The notes: a model not told the origin generated them from the sequence alone. A stretch of DNA of 64,000 nucleotides from Anaerobacillus isosaccharinicus (GCF_001866075.3 NZ_CP063356.1:1850164-1914163), one strand, 5' to 3'; shown: positions 35,535 through 45,088, counted from the first letter of the stretch. Program-made: numbers and translations.

Positions 35535-36704
35535 TTGGAGAACTTGAACGGTTTTTATCGAGATACATGGGTAGAAGTTAATCTTGATGCCATTGAACAT
35601 AACATTAAATCAATAAAGAACAATTTAACTGACGATGTGAAAATAATGGCTGCTGTTAAAGCCAACGGTTATGGTCACGGGGCGGTTCAAGTCGCAAAAA
35701 CGGCATTGGCAGCTGGAGCTTCTTATTTAGGAGTAGCGATACTAGATGAAGCCATTGCGTTACGCAAGGAAGGAATAACCGAACCTATTTTAGTTCTTGG
35801 TTGGGTTAGACCAAGTGACATTAATTTGGCCGCAGAAAACGATTTAGTTTTAACCGTTTTTCAGAGAGAGTGGCTAGAGGAAGCGAAAAAACACCTTAAA
35901 TCCAACTTGAATTGTGTATTTCATTTGAAAATTGACACAGGCATGGGCAGAATTGGAATAAGAACGAAAAATGAAGGAAAAGCTGTAATTGATTACATTA
36001 ATGAAACTAACCAATTTTTATTACAAGGTGTATATACACATTTTGCCACATCGGATGAGAAAAATTTAGATTATTTTCAGTTGCAGTATAACCGTTTTTT
36101 AGAGATGTTAGACTGGCTAAAGGCATATGGAGTCGATGTCCCATACATTCATTGTGGTAATAGTGCAGCAACCATTAGATTCCCTTCAAAAATGTTTACA
36201 ATGGCAAGGGTTGGGATTTCTATGTATGGTCTTAAGCCTTCTAGCGAGATGGAGGATGAAATTCCCTTTGCCTTAAAAGAGGCTTTTTCGCTCCACAGCA
36301 ATATTATTCATGTTAAAGAAGTAAATAGTAATGAAGGAATTAGTTATGGGGCAACATATAAAACGAAAGAAGTAGAATGGATTGCAACAATTCCCATTGG
36401 TTATGCTGATGGCTGGCTGCGACAAAATAGTTCTTGTGGCGTTGTCCTAGTTGATGGAGAACGTTGTCCTATCGTTGGTAGGGTATGTATGGACCAACTA
36501 ATGATTAAACTGAATAAAAAAGTAGCTGTTGGGACAAAAGTAACTTTAATTGGAGAGCAATTGGAAGAAATAATTTCTGTTGATGAAGTGGCAGATCGAC
36601 TTGGAACAATAAACTATGAAATTCCTTGTATGATCAGTTATCGGGTCCCCAGAGTTTACTTTAAAAATGGGGAAATAATTACAATAAATAATAAAGTTTT
36701 TTAA
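35535..36704 (+). CDS. alr: Alanine racemase
   Basis: PLP enzyme that makes D-alanine for peptidoglycan. 389 residues. The PLP lysine is in MAAVKANGYGHGA (about 36-48), the phosphate site in HCGNSAATIR, and the second catalytic base, Tyr, in ISYGATYKTKE (about 270). DGWLRQNS and GRVCMDQLMIKL are the C-terminal marks. TTG start 35535 with AGGGGAGC 7 nt upstream. Located upstream of the ndoAI/ndoA pair as in B. subtilis. Confidence 0.96.
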   Translation: MENLNGFYRDTWVEVNLDAIEHNIKSIKNNLTDDVKIMAAVKANGYGHGAVQVAKTALAAGASYLGVAILDEAIALRKEGITEPILVLGWVRPSDINLAAENDLVLTVFQREWLEEAKKHLKSNLNCVFHLKIDTGMGRIGIRTKNEGKAVIDYINETNQFLLQGVYTHFATSDEKNLDYFQLQYNRFLEMLDWLKAYGVDVPYIHCGNSAATIRFPSKMFTMARVGISMYGLKPSSEMEDEIPFALKEAFSLHSNIIHVKEVNSNEGISYGATYKTKEVEWIATIPIGYADGWLRQNSSCGVVLVDGERCPIVGRVCMDQLMIKLNKKVAVGTKVTLIGEQLEEIISVDEVADRLGTINYEIPCMISYRVPRVYFKNGEIITINNKVF

Positions 36705-36856
36705 AAAAAACTTGTAATAGCAGGAGTGCAGAAGAAATTTGGCGAATATTATCAAAAGACAAATTAAGATAGTCTTTGCAAAAGGGTATATGTAATGCTA
36801 TGATTATTCATGGATATAATTAAATTTAGTTGTAGGTGTACGTTGGAGGTGTTTTT

Positions 36857-37135
36857 GTGTCTGCTAACACAAAGAGAATCACGGTGAGCTTACCACAACA
36901 TTTATTAAATGAGGTTGATGGCTTGATTAAACGAGAAAATGTTAACCGAAGTGAATTTATTTCCCAAGCTACAAAAGAATACCTTCGTGAAAAGAAGAAA
37001 CGTCAAATTCGCGAAACGATGCAACAGGGTTATATGGAAATGGCTAAAATTAATTTGAATATTGCTGCTGAAGCTTTTCTTGCGGAAGAGGAAGCGGAGC
37101 ACACACGCACACTAGACTTAGTTAGTGGGGTGTAA
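36857..37135 (+). CDS. ndoAI: Antitoxin EndoAI (ribbon-helix-helix)
   Basis: Antitoxin of the MazEF-type pair, 92 residues. The N-terminal RITVSLPQHLLNEVDGLIKR and SEFISQATKEYL form the ribbon-helix-helix DNA-binding domain. The C-terminal GYMEMAKINLNIAAEAFLAE is the strongly conserved part that wraps the toxin, and the protein ends in VSGV. GTG 36857 has GGAGG at 7 nt; the upstream in-frame GTG at 36836 lies before the ribosome site. Three bases separate it from ndoA. It should repress its own operon with the toxin as co-repressor. Confidence 0.93.
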   Translation: MSANTKRITVSLPQHLLNEVDGLIKRENVNRSEFISQATKEYLREKKKRQIRETMQQGYMEMAKINLNIAAEAFLAEEEAEHTRTLDLVSGV

Positions 37136-37138
37136 ATT

Positions 37139-37492
37139 TTGATTGTTGTAAAACGTGGCGACGTTTATTTTGCTGATCTCTCACCAGTTGTCGGTTCAGA
37201 GCAGGGGGGAGTAAGGCCAGTTCTCATCATTCAAAATGATATCGGAAATCGGTTTAGCCCAACAGTCATCGTCGCAGCAATTACAGCTCAGATTCAGAAG
37301 GCCAAACTACCAACACATGTTGAAATTAATGCAAAGCGTTATGGCTTTGATCGGGATTCTGTTATCTTGTTAGAACAAGTTCGTACAATTGATAAACAAC
37401 GTCTAACTGATAAAATTACTCATTTAGATGACGACATGATGTCCCGAGTTAATGAGGCACTACAGATTAGTTTAGGACTAATTGATTTTTAA
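37139..37492 (+). CDS. ndoA: mRNA interferase EndoA (MazF family toxin)
   Basis: Endoribonuclease that cuts mRNA (the B. subtilis enzyme cuts at UACAU). 117 residues and very close to the Bacillus consensus: [20 protein letters not shown] with the catalytic-site Arg/Ser region, [17 protein letters not shown], and [23 protein letters not shown] start 37139. The context between alr and rsbR is exactly that of B. subtilis, where the pair is chromosomal and conserved rather than mobile. Confidence 0.96.
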   Translation: MIVVKRGDVYFADLSPVVGSEQGGVRPVLIIQNDIGNRFSPTVIVAAITAQIQKAKLPTHVEINAKRYGFDRDSVILLEQVRTIDKQRLTDKITHLDDDMMSRVNEALQISLGLIDF

Positions 37493-37534
37493 TTTTATTT
37501 AGATGAACAATATCAATTATATGCACAATAAGAG

Positions 37535-37562
37535 AGGTTGCTATTAGAGCAACTTTTTTTAT
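37535..37562 (+). terminator. Terminator 1 after ndoA
   Basis: GTTGCT-N5-AGCAAC followed by a long T-run (TTTTTTTATTTT). Confidence 0.78.
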
Positions 37563-37602
37563 TTTAATGAATTTCATATTTCCATATTATCGCCATTAAG
37601 AT

Positions 37603-37648
37603 ACTAGATGTAGTTGTGAAGTCACTCGCAACTACATCTAGTTTTTTA
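37603..37648 (+). terminator. Terminator 2 after ndoA
   Basis: A 14-bp perfect stem ACTAGATGTAGTTG / CAACTACATCTAGT followed by TTTTTATA, very strong. Together with terminator 1 it isolates the rsb operon from alr-ndoA. Confidence 0.9.
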
Positions 37649-37702
37649 TATGGCTTATTTTTGTTAAATATGAAATCCATTCATAAAAGTATCAGATTAT
37701 TC

Positions 37703-37711
37703 TGATATAAT
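37703..37711 (+). promoter_or_regulatory. Extended -10 promoter of the rsbR operon
   Basis: TGATATAAT (TGN-TATAAT) at 37703-37711, about 120 bp before rsbR. The -35 is not recognisable, which is usual for extended -10 promoters. Confidence 0.6.
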
Positions 37712-37832
37712 CAAGATAGATTAGTTTCCTAGTCTTTTTTTACTTGTTTGGATTTTCCAATATCTATAAATCTTTGCATCCTGAAAGCAGAAGTGAAATA
37801 ATAATAGAAATAGATGATAGGAGTGAAATTAC

Positions 37833-38651
37833 GTGAAACCATCTGTAGTAAGACTGATTGAAGCAAAACGTGACATTATTTTTGATAATTGGATAAAAGA
37901 AACTGAAGAAATTAAAAGAGAAGCTAATTTTGAAAATATATCCGACTACGTATACACAACGACCAATAAGGAATTCGTGGAAATTATCTTGAATGCCCTA
38001 AGTCATGGGCAAGAGTTATTTGATGAGCACTTTAGTCAATTCACAGAAGGGTTGATACAAGTTGGTTGGCCTCTATCTTATTTAACGACAGGGCTTCAAA
38101 CATTTAGAAAAGTCATGTTAGATACTTTATATGATGATGATGAAGCAAAGTTAAAGGAGATCGAGGTTTATTATGAAGTTAGTATGTGGGTAGATCAAAT
38201 TGTGAATACCCTTGTTAATGAGTACTCTGGATCGTGGGAGAACACGGTTTTCCTACAAAAAATGGCGTTGAAAGAACTGTCAGCTCCATTAATACCAGTA
38301 TTTGAGGATATTAGTGTTATGCCACTCATCGGAACAATTGATACGGAAAGAGCGAAGTTAATTATGGAAAATCTATTGAGCGGTGTTATTGAGCATCGTT
38401 CAGAAGTAGTTCTTATAGATATTACAGGTGTTCCTGTTGTTGATACGATGGTTGCTAATCATATTATCCAAGCGTCTGAAGCTGTTCGTTTAGTTGGTGC
38501 AAAGTGTATTTTAGTTGGAATTAGACCTGAAATTGCCCAAACAATTGTTAATTTAGGAATTGATTTAACGAAGTTCCCTACGAAAAACACGTTAAAAAAG
38601 GGAATTGAAACAGCTTTAGAAATGACAAATAAAAAGATCGTTACGCTTTAG
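37833..38651 (+). CDS. rsbRA: Stressosome protein RsbRA
   Basis: Sensor subunit of the stressosome, the cytoplasmic complex that holds RsbT until stress releases it. 272 residues: an N-terminal non-heme globin-like domain (about 1-140), a linker helix and a C-terminal STAS domain (about 155-265). The two threonines phosphorylated by RsbT in B. subtilis, Thr171 and Thr205, fall at the same numbers here (GTIDT and PVVDT). GATAGGAGTG precedes the start. First gene of rsbRA-S-T-U-V-W-sigB-rsbX. Confidence 0.94.
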   Translation: MKPSVVRLIEAKRDIIFDNWIKETEEIKREANFENISDYVYTTTNKEFVEIILNALSHGQELFDEHFSQFTEGLIQVGWPLSYLTTGLQTFRKVMLDTLYDDDEAKLKEIEVYYEVSMWVDQIVNTLVNEYSGSWENTVFLQKMALKELSAPLIPVFEDISVMPLIGTIDTERAKLIMENLLSGVIEHRSEVVLIDITGVPVVDTMVANHIIQASEAVRLVGAKCILVGIRPEIAQTIVNLGIDLTKFPTKNTLKKGIETALEMTNKKIVTL

Positions 38652-38673
38652 GGATATTAAAGGGGAGAGTAAG

Positions 38674-39030
38674 ATGAGAATTCCTATTTTAAAATTAAAA
38701 GATTATTTACTAGTTTCAGTTCAGATTGAATTAGATGATAAGACCGCTTTACAATTTCAAGAAGATATTTTAAATAAAATTCATGATGTTGGGGCTCGTG
38801 GTGTTGTTATCGATCTTACTTCGGTTGATTTTATTGATTCTTTTATTGCTAAGGTTTTAGGAGATGTAGTAGATATGTCAAATTTAATGGGTGCCAAAGT
38901 AGTTCTGACGGGAATTCAACCCGCTGTTGCCATAACATTAGTTGACATGGGAATTGTCTTACATGGGGTTACAACTGCCTTAGATTTAGAGCAAGGGTTG
39001 GATAAATTACAGCAGGAATTGGAGGGGTGA
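38674..39030 (+). CDS. rsbS: Stressosome scaffold RsbS
   Basis: Single STAS-domain core protein of the stressosome, 118 residues, which captures RsbT. The phosphorylatable serine lies in [10 protein letters not shown] (Ser56, matching Ser59 of B. subtilis). [20 protein letters not shown] and [15 protein letters not shown] are near-identical to Bacillus RsbS. Strong site AAAGGGGAGAG. Confidence 0.96.
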   Translation: MRIPILKLKDYLLVSVQIELDDKTALQFQEDILNKIHDVGARGVVIDLTSVDFIDSFIAKVLGDVVDMSNLMGAKVVLTGIQPAVAITLVDMGIVLHGVTTALDLEQGLDKLQQELEG

Positions 39031-39032
39031 GG

Positions 39033-39431
39033 ATGTCCCAAACCTGTGTAGAGGTTAAAAGTGAATGGAGTATCGTAGCCGCTAGACAAGCTGGAAGAAC
39101 ATTGGCAAAGGAAATTGGTTTCGGTTCTGTGGATCAAGCAAGAATTACCACAGCGATATCTGAGCTTGCTAGAAATATATATTTATATGCTAAAAGAGGC
39201 CAGATTTGTATTGAAAAAGTGGTCCTTTTAAATAAGGTAGGAATAAAGGTAACGGCTCTAGACCATGGTCCTGGAATTAAAGATATCCGTAAAGTAATGG
39301 AAGATGGCTTTACTACTTCTGGGGGATTAGGCGCTGGTTTGCCAGGTGTGAAGCGGTTAATGGATGAATTTTCAATCGATTCTACAGTTGGGGAAGGGAC
39401 GACGATAAACGCGATCAAATGGATTCGCTAG
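39033..39431 (+). CDS. rsbT: Switch kinase RsbT
   Basis: GHKL-type serine/threonine kinase that phosphorylates RsbR and RsbS and, once released, activates the phosphatase RsbU. 132 residues. ATP-binding boxes: TTAISELARNIYLYA (N box), DHGPGIKDI (G1) and GLGAGLPGVKRLMDEF (G2). A GTG at 39027 is in frame but overlaps the GGAGGGG ribosome site; ATG 39033 fits. It begins two bases after the rsbS stop. Confidence 0.95.
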   Translation: MSQTCVEVKSEWSIVAARQAGRTLAKEIGFGSVDQARITTAISELARNIYLYAKRGQICIEKVVLLNKVGIKVTALDHGPGIKDIRKVMEDGFTTSGGLGAGLPGVKRLMDEFSIDSTVGEGTTINAIKWIR

Positions 39432-39445
39432 AAGGGAGATGAGGT

Positions 39446-40459
39446 ATGAAAAAAGTTGATGTTAGCTTACATGGGATGTATAAATCAATACTAGAGGGGT
39501 ATTTGCTTACAAGTAGTGAGCATTCTCTGTATGAAGCCCAAAAGTTTTCTAGGGAGTTAATAAAAGAAAGTTTGTCTCCTGAAGAAATGGTTAATTTACA
39601 TGTTACCGTTGTTCAAGAGTTAATCCCCAACTTACCCAATGAAGTGCTGGTTGCTAATGAATTGCTACTTGAGGTTATGGTTGGTTACGGGCTGGCTTAC
39701 AGGGAACATCAAAGCTTACGAGATCGCCAAAAGCAACTAGATTCAGAATTTGCCGTAGCAGCGGAAATGCAACAAGAGCTTCTGCCTAAGAGGGTCCCGA
39801 TACTAGAGTCATTGGATATTGGGATGAAGAGTGTTGCTGCTAGTTTAGTTAGTGGTGATTACTATCATTTCAATGAGGACGATGAATGGCATTTAGGTGT
39901 GGCAGTAGCTGATATCATAGGAAAAGGCGTTCCTGCTGCCTTATGTATGTCAATGATTAAATACGCTATGGATAGCTTGCCTGAGCAACGGTTACAGCCC
40001 GGTGCACTCTTAGAAAATTTAAACAGAGTAGTTGAACAAAATATTAGTTCCAATATGTTTATAACGATGATTTACGGATCATATGATCTTCGCAATCATA
40101 TCTTCCACTATTCAGGAGCTGGACATGAGCCTGGTTTTTATTACGAAGCTAGATCTGGTCAATTTGTGGACTTGGCGACAAAGGGACTTGTCCTAGGTTT
40201 AACGAAAAAAGCAAAATTTCACGAGTATGAAAAGAAGATAGAAGTAGGTGATCTACTAGTGCTTCTTTCCGATGGTGTTACAGAGTGTAGAACGGAAAAT
40301 GGTTTCTTAGAAAGAATCGAAGTGACTAAGTTAATAAAAAAATATATCGACCTACCAGCACAAGAAATCGTCGAAAATGTTTATTATGATCTAGAACGAC
40401 TCCAAAATTTTGAATTAAAGGATGATTTTACTCTGATGATTATTAAAAGGGAAGTTTAA
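39446..40459 (+). CDS. rsbU: Sigma-B regulator phosphatase RsbU
   Basis: PP2C-type phosphatase that dephosphorylates RsbV under environmental stress. 337 residues: an N-terminal helical domain (about 1-85) that binds RsbT, a linker with AAEMQQELLPKRVP, and the PPM/SpoIIE-like catalytic domain (about 115-335). Metal-binding aspartates lie in VSGDYYHF, VAVADIIGKGVPAALCMSM and LVLLSDGVTE. The stop codon lies inside the -35 of the sigma-B promoter. Confidence 0.95.
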   Translation: MKKVDVSLHGMYKSILEGYLLTSSEHSLYEAQKFSRELIKESLSPEEMVNLHVTVVQELIPNLPNEVLVANELLLEVMVGYGLAYREHQSLRDRQKQLDSEFAVAAEMQQELLPKRVPILESLDIGMKSVAASLVSGDYYHFNEDDEWHLGVAVADIIGKGVPAALCMSMIKYAMDSLPEQRLQPGALLENLNRVVEQNISSNMFITMIYGSYDLRNHIFHYSGAGHEPGFYYEARSGQFVDLATKGLVLGLTKKAKFHEYEKKIEVGDLLVLLSDGVTECRTENGFLERIEVTKLIKKYIDLPAQEIVENVYYDLERLQNFELKDDFTLMIIKREV

Positions 40460-40479
40460 AGATCAACTTCTAGTGGTAT
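40454..40479 (+). promoter_or_regulatory. Sigma-B autoregulatory promoter before rsbV
   Basis: GTTTAA (40454-40459), N14, TGGTAT (40474-40479), against the sigma-B consensus GTTTAA-N12-14-GGGTAT. It overlaps the rsbU stop, the same place as the autoregulated promoter in B. subtilis. Confidence 0.8.
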
Positions 40480-40509
40480 ATAAACAATGTTAAAACGAGG
40501 AGGGTATTT

Positions 40510-40842
40510 ATGAATTTAGAAGTTAACCACATAGAAAAAGAAGAAAAACATTACTTATATTTGAATGGAGAAGTTGATGTTTACACTTCAGAAAAATTAA
40601 AAAATGCTTTACTGCCGTTAACTGAAAACAAAGGCAATGAAGTGATCGTCGATTTTTCTCAAGTTAATTATATCGATAGTACGGGGTTAGGCATTTTTAT
40701 TGGAGCTTTAAAGGCTACTCATAAACATGGTAGTTCTATTAAGTTAATTGGAATGATAGGAAGAGTACGACGATTGTTCAATATTACTGGGTTAGATGAA
40801 GTGATTAGCATCGAGGAAAGTACGAGGGAGGAAGCGAAGTGA
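40510..40842 (+). CDS. rsbV: Anti-anti-sigma factor RsbV
   Basis: STAS protein that, when unphosphorylated, binds RsbW and frees sigma-B. 110 residues. The regulated serine is in YIDSTGLGIFIGAL (Ser57). AACGAGGAGGG precedes the ATG. Its stop overlaps the rsbW start by 4 nt. Confidence 0.95.
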   Translation: MNLEVNHIEKEEKHYLYLNGEVDVYTSEKLKNALLPLTENKGNEVIVDFSQVNYIDSTGLGIFIGALKATHKHGSSIKLIGMIGRVRRLFNITGLDEVISIEESTREEAK

Positions 40843-41327
40843 ATCAAACATCCGATTTCATAGAAATGAAGGTACCTGCAAAACCTGAATACGTTGGTGT
40901 TGTACGCTTAACGGTTTCTGGAATTGCTAATCGGCTAGGATATACGTACGATGACATAGAAGATATCAAAATAGCCGTTGCGGAAGCGTGCACAAATGTA
41001 GTTAACCATGCGTATGAAGATAGTGATGGGCAGATGACGATTGGTTGTGGAGTATACCAGGACCGATTAGAGATTATGGTAGCAGACCGAGGTCAAAGTT
41101 TTTCTATTGAACAATTAAAGGAGAACTTAGGACCAATTAGGAGTGACAAACCTATATCGCAGTTAAAAGAAGGTGGACTGGGCTTATTTTTAATTGATAC
41201 CTTAATGGATAAAGTAGAGATAAGTAATGATAATGGTGTCATTATCATTATGACTAAGTTCCTACAAAGAGGTGAGGTGGAACAAAATGTCGGACGGATT
41301 TCAGCAACAATCACAGATCGACAATAA
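40839..41327 (+). CDS. rsbW: Anti-sigma-B factor / serine kinase RsbW
   Basis: Binds and inhibits sigma-B and inactivates RsbV by phosphorylation. 162 residues, GHKL fold: AVAEACTNVVNHAY (N box), VADRGQSF (G1) and KEGGLGLFLIDTLMD (G2). GTG start overlaps the rsbV stop. The 3' end overlaps the start of sigB by about 40 nt. Confidence 0.95.
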   Translation: MNQTSDFIEMKVPAKPEYVGVVRLTVSGIANRLGYTYDDIEDIKIAVAEACTNVVNHAYEDSDGQMTIGCGVYQDRLEIMVADRGQSFSIEQLKENLGPIRSDKPISQLKEGGLGLFLIDTLMDKVEISNDNGVIIIMTKFLQRGEVEQNVGRISATITDRQ

Positions 41328-42072
41328 CTTAGAGCAATTAATTAGAGAGTTTCAACAGTCTCAATCAGAAGAAGTTCAAACGGAACTAGTCAAAAGATAT
41401 GAATCATTAGTTCGTTCATTAGCTAAAAAATTCTCTAGAGGTAGAGATTACGATGAGGATTTGATACAAGTAGGGATGATCGGTTTATTGGGTGCGTTAA
41501 GAAGGTTTGATCTTTCTGTAGGGCGAAGTTTCGAATCGTTTGCAGTTCCAACTATTATTGGTGAAATAAAAAGATATATTAGGGATAAAACATGGAGTGT
41601 TCATGTTCCAAGGAGAATTAAAGAGCTTGGCCCTAAAATTAAAAATGCTGTTGAGAAATTAACGACTGAACTTCAGCGTTCACCTCGAGTTATCGAGATT
41701 GCTAATTACTTAGATGTGACAGAAGAAGATGTTTTAGAAACGATGGAAATGTCAAGAAGTTACCAAGCTCTCTCTGTAGATCGATCCATTGAAGCTGATC
41801 AAGAAGGTGGAGCTGTAACGTTATTAGATTTAGTAGGAGCTACAGACGCTGGTTTTGAAAAAACCGATCAGCAGCTATTAATCGAGAAAACTTTTTCTGT
41901 ACTTACGGAAAGGGAAAAACAAATTTTATACTGTAATTTTTATGAAGGTCTTAGTCAAAAAGAAACTGGTGAGAAACTAGGGATATCGCAAATGCACGTA
42001 TCGCGGTTGCAAAGGCGGGCGTTAGAAAAATTAAAGGCTTCGTTGCCAGTGAAAGCATCAGAGTGTTTATAG
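41287..42072 (+). CDS. sigB: RNA polymerase sigma-B (general stress)
   Basis: Alternative sigma factor of the general stress response, 261 residues from ATG 41287. Region 2: EDLIQVGMIGLLGALRRFD and AVPTIIGEIKRYIRDKTW (-10 recognition). Region 3: HVPRRIKELGPKIK. Region 4: YEGLSQKETGEKLGISQMHV with the helix-turn-helix. The longer frame from GTG 41272 would place the ribosome site (AGGTGAGGTGG) inside the gene, so 41287 is preferred. The start lies within the end of rsbW, implying translational coupling. Confidence 0.96.
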   Translation: MSDGFQQQSQIDNNLEQLIREFQQSQSEEVQTELVKRYESLVRSLAKKFSRGRDYDEDLIQVGMIGLLGALRRFDLSVGRSFESFAVPTIIGEIKRYIRDKTWSVHVPRRIKELGPKIKNAVEKLTTELQRSPRVIEIANYLDVTEEDVLETMEMSRSYQALSVDRSIEADQEGGAVTLLDLVGATDAGFEKTDQQLLIEKTFSVLTEREKQILYCNFYEGLSQKETGEKLGISQMHVSRLQRRALEKLKASLPVKASECL

Positions 42073-42678
42073 ATGGAGAATACACAATCGTTTAAATATG
42101 TGGAATTAGCCTCTTATCAACATGCCAAAAACAATAGCTACTGGAGTGGCGACGCATTCTTCTGCAGCGAAAGTGAAGGTTATTTTATTTGTGCTGTTTC
42201 TGATGGGCTTGGTAGCGGACAGTACGCTTATGAAGCATCTAAAGTTGTAATGGATTATATTCAAGAAAATCACCATGAAGAATTAACGGTGTTGATGGAG
42301 AATTGTAATCGATTATTACTTAATAAACGTGGAGTTGTTCTTTCGATTTTGAAAGTTGATTATATAAATAAAGAAATTATCTATAGTAATGCTGGTAATA
42401 TAAATTGCATTTTTTACTCGCCAGACGGAGTGTTAACGAGAACGATCCCTAAGCGTGGTTTTCTCTCGGGAAAAAAACTCGTCTTTACAACACAGCATCT
42501 TCCCTATAAAAAAGGGATGAGGTTTATCATTTTTACAGATGGTTTAGACTTAAAATCTACGGTGCAAAAAACAATCACTAAAGAAAACAGTGTTGCTGCA
42601 GTTATCCATACAGTGAGAAAAATTGCTGATTTTAAAAAAGATGACACGATGTTTGTCGTTGGGGATGTCTTTATTTAG
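42073..42678 (+). CDS. rsbX: Phosphatase RsbX
   Basis: PP2C-type phosphatase that resets the stressosome by removing phosphate from RsbS and RsbR. 201 residues: SGDAFFC, AVSDGLGSGQYAYEAS, NAGNINCIFY and FIIFTDGLD carry the metal-binding aspartates. Starts directly after the sigB stop. It ends the sigma-B operon, so the system shuts itself down after activation. Confidence 0.94.
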   Translation: MENTQSFKYVELASYQHAKNNSYWSGDAFFCSESEGYFICAVSDGLGSGQYAYEASKVVMDYIQENHHEELTVLMENCNRLLLNKRGVVLSILKVDYINKEIIYSNAGNINCIFYSPDGVLTRTIPKRGFLSGKKLVFTTQHLPYKKGMRFIIFTDGLDLKSTVQKTITKENSVAAVIHTVRKIADFKKDDTMFVVGDVFI

Positions 42679-42718
42679 TGTAGAGTTTAAAGTGTAGAGT
42701 GTAGTGTGTAGAGTTGTG
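42679..42718. repeat. Short-tandem-repeat element, copy 4 (left arm only)
   Basis: GTGTAGAG/GTGTAGTG words repeat directly after the rsbX stop. The inverted right arm seen in the other copies is missing. Confidence 0.5.
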
Positions 42719-42764
42719 AGGGTAGATGCTTTTAAAAACAAAGCTCTAGTGAATACTTAGGTTA

Positions 42765-42792
42765 GGCGGCTTATTGGGAGCCGTCTTTTCTT
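42765..42792 (+). terminator. Terminator after rsbX
   Basis: GGCGGCT-N7-AGCCGTC followed by TTTTCTT. It closes the sigma-B operon. Confidence 0.8.
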
Positions 42793-42872
42793 ACGGATTT
42801 ATAGTTTCCTTTATTTTCTTGTCATCTTTCTATAGAATAAGTAAATATGATAGAAGAAAGTTGGTGCATAAA

Positions 42873-45047
42873 GTGGAAGAGAAAAAACAAAATATGCTGC
42901 AATTACTTATGAAAGAAACGGCCTTTTCAAAGAAGGCGATTGAAAATGTTGTCACTTTAATTGAAGAAGGAAATACAGTTCCTTTTATTGCACGTTATCG
43001 TAAGGAATTGACAGGTTCACTTGATGAGGTTCAAATCAGAACAATCGTTGAGCGATGGACATACATAAATAATTTAGAAACGAGAAAAGAAGAAGTCATT
43101 CGGCTAATTCAAGAACAGGACAAGCTTACTGATGAGCTTCAACAGTCGATTTTAAAAGCTACAAAACTTCAAGAAGTTGAAGATTTATATCGACCATATA
43201 AACAAAAACGCCGAACTAAAGCAACTGTTGCGAAAGAAAAAGGGTTAGAGCCATTAGCGACGTGGTTAATTACATTCCCGGCTCAAGGAAATGTAGAGGA
43301 AGTCGCTTCGCAGTATCTTTCTGAAGAAAAAGAAGTGTTGACCGTCGAAGATGCTCTTCAAGGTGCACAAGATATTGTTGCTGAATGGGTATCTGATGAC
43401 CCGGAAATTCGTAAGTTAATTCGTCAATTAACTTTTAAAGAAGGAAAACTTGTCTCGGCCTCTAAAGATGTGGAGAAAGATGAAAAAGGCGTTTATGAAA
43501 TGTATTACGAGTATGAAGAACAAGCAGGAAAGATCGTTCCGCATCGTGTATTAGCGCTAAACCGAGGCGAAAAAGAGGGTATACTAAAAGTAGCGCTTTC
43601 GACACCTGTAGATAAAATTATTTCGATCATTGAAAGAAAATACATAAAAAATAGCCATTCACCTGTAATTTCATATGTAAAAGAGGCCATTAGTGATAGT
43701 TACAAACGTTTAATTGAACCTTCGATTGAAAGGGAAATTCGTAAGGAGCTTTCAGAAAAAGCGGAAGATCAGGCCATCCATATTTTTTCGGAAAACTTAC
43801 GTAACCTCTTATTACAACCACCTTTAAAAGGGAGAGTTGTTTTAGGGGTTGACCCTGCATATCGAACGGGGTGTAAACTAGCTGTTGTCGATGATACGGG
43901 CAAGGTGCTGCACATCTCCGTTATTTACCCGACACCACCGAAAAGTGAAATCGAAAAAGGGAAAAAAATTGTACAAGAACTAATCAAGAAACATGATATT
44001 GAGGTTGTTGCCATCGGTAATGGAACGGCATCAAGAGAAACGGAACAATTTATTGCTGATGTTATAAAGGAAGTAAATAAAGAAGTGTATTATTTAATCG
44101 TCAATGAGGCAGGGGCAAGTGTTTACTCGGCATCTCCCCTTGGTAGAGAAGAATTTCCGGATTTACAAGTAGAAGAACGAAGTGCCATTTCGATCGCAAG
44201 AAGATTGCAAGATCCGTTGGCTGAACTGGTGAAAATTGACCCGAAATCAGTTGGTGTAGGTCAATATCAACACGATGTTACCCAATCAAAACTTAATGAC
44301 TCTTTGACATTCGTTGTTGAAACGGTAGTTAACCAAGTTGGGGTTAATGTAAATACAGCCTCTGGATCATTACTTCAATATGTAGCGGGTTTATCAAAAT
44401 CCGTAGCAAATAACATCGTAAAAAAACGGGAGGAAGAAGGGAAGTTCACAAATCGTGGACAACTAAAAAAAATCCCGCGACTTGGTGCAAAAACATATGA
44501 ACAATGTATTGGATTTTTACGGGTAATCGATGGAGATGACCCTCTAGATCAAACAGGTATACACCCAGAAAGCTATAAGGAAACAAAAAGAATATTAAAG
44601 CAATTAGGGGCGAAGCCTGAACAGATTGGCTCACCAGAATTAAGTGAACAGTTGAAGGAACTTGATTTAGAAAAATTAGCAGCGGATTTGGAGATTGGCG
44701 TTCCGACATTGAAAGATATTGTTGATGCTCTCATGCGTCCTCTAAGAGACCCTCGTGATGAGGTCGCAACACCATTATTGAAAAAAGATGTACTGAAATT
44801 GGAAGACTTGCAGACCGGCATGGAATTACAAGGGACTATCCGGAATGTCGTTGATTTTGGAGCTTTTGTGGATATTGGTGTAAAACAAGATGGTCTTGTC
44901 CATATTTCAAAATTAACAAATAGATTTGTTAAACATCCGATGGAAGTAGTTTCTGTCGGTGATGTTGTTACAGTATGGGTGGATTCAGTTGATGCTAAAA
45001 AGCAGCGTGTTGCTTTAACGATGCTTAAACCGGAAAATCAAATATAA
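42873..45047 (+). CDS. tex: Tex-family RNA-binding protein (YdcI-like)
   Basis: S1-domain protein of about 724 residues that resembles transcription accessory protein Tex. N-terminal helical part (ENVVTLIEEGNTVPFIARYR), YqgF/RNase H-like domain (GVDPAYRTGCKLAVVDDTGK), helix-hairpin-helix domain (NIVKKREEEGKFTNRGQLKK, then IPRLGAKTYEQC) and C-terminal S1 domain (GTIRNVVDFGAFVDIGVKQD, about 650-720). The open frame reaches back to 42774, but that part lies in the rsbX terminator. A GTG at 42873 (VEEKKQN) is my best guess; ribosome-site evidence is weak, and GTG 42864 or TTG 42861 are alternatives. Matches ydcI position after rsbX. Confidence 0.93.
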   Translation: MEEKKQNMLQLLMKETAFSKKAIENVVTLIEEGNTVPFIARYRKELTGSLDEVQIRTIVERWTYINNLETRKEEVIRLIQEQDKLTDELQQSILKATKLQEVEDLYRPYKQKRRTKATVAKEKGLEPLATWLITFPAQGNVEEVASQYLSEEKEVLTVEDALQGAQDIVAEWVSDDPEIRKLIRQLTFKEGKLVSASKDVEKDEKGVYEMYYEYEEQAGKIVPHRVLALNRGEKEGILKVALSTPVDKIISIIERKYIKNSHSPVISYVKEAISDSYKRLIEPSIEREIRKELSEKAEDQAIHIFSENLRNLLLQPPLKGRVVLGVDPAYRTGCKLAVVDDTGKVLHISVIYPTPPKSEIEKGKKIVQELIKKHDIEVVAIGNGTASRETEQFIADVIKEVNKEVYYLIVNEAGASVYSASPLGREEFPDLQVEERSAISIARRLQDPLAELVKIDPKSVGVGQYQHDVTQSKLNDSLTFVVETVVNQVGVNVNTASGSLLQYVAGLSKSVANNIVKKREEEGKFTNRGQLKKIPRLGAKTYEQCIGFLRVIDGDDPLDQTGIHPESYKETKRILKQLGAKPEQIGSPELSEQLKELDLEKLAADLEIGVPTLKDIVDALMRPLRDPRDEVATPLLKKDVLKLEDLQTGMELQGTIRNVVDFGAFVDIGVKQDGLVHISKLTNRFVKHPMEVVSVGDVVTVWVDSVDAKKQRVALTMLKPENQI

Positions 45048-45050
45048 AAC

Positions 45051-45088
45051 AAGAAGGAGCTTGAGATAATTCTCAGGCTCTTTCTTAA
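45051..45088 (+). terminator. Terminator after tex
   Basis: AAGAAGGAGCTTGAGA pairs with TCTCAGGCTCTTTCTT across a 4-nt loop (two G-T pairs). Confidence 0.82.

Noticed and set aside
42774-42872. N-terminal hydrophobic extension of Tex
   Set aside because: This part of the frame starts in the rsbX terminator and has no ribosome site; a membrane segment is not a Tex feature.
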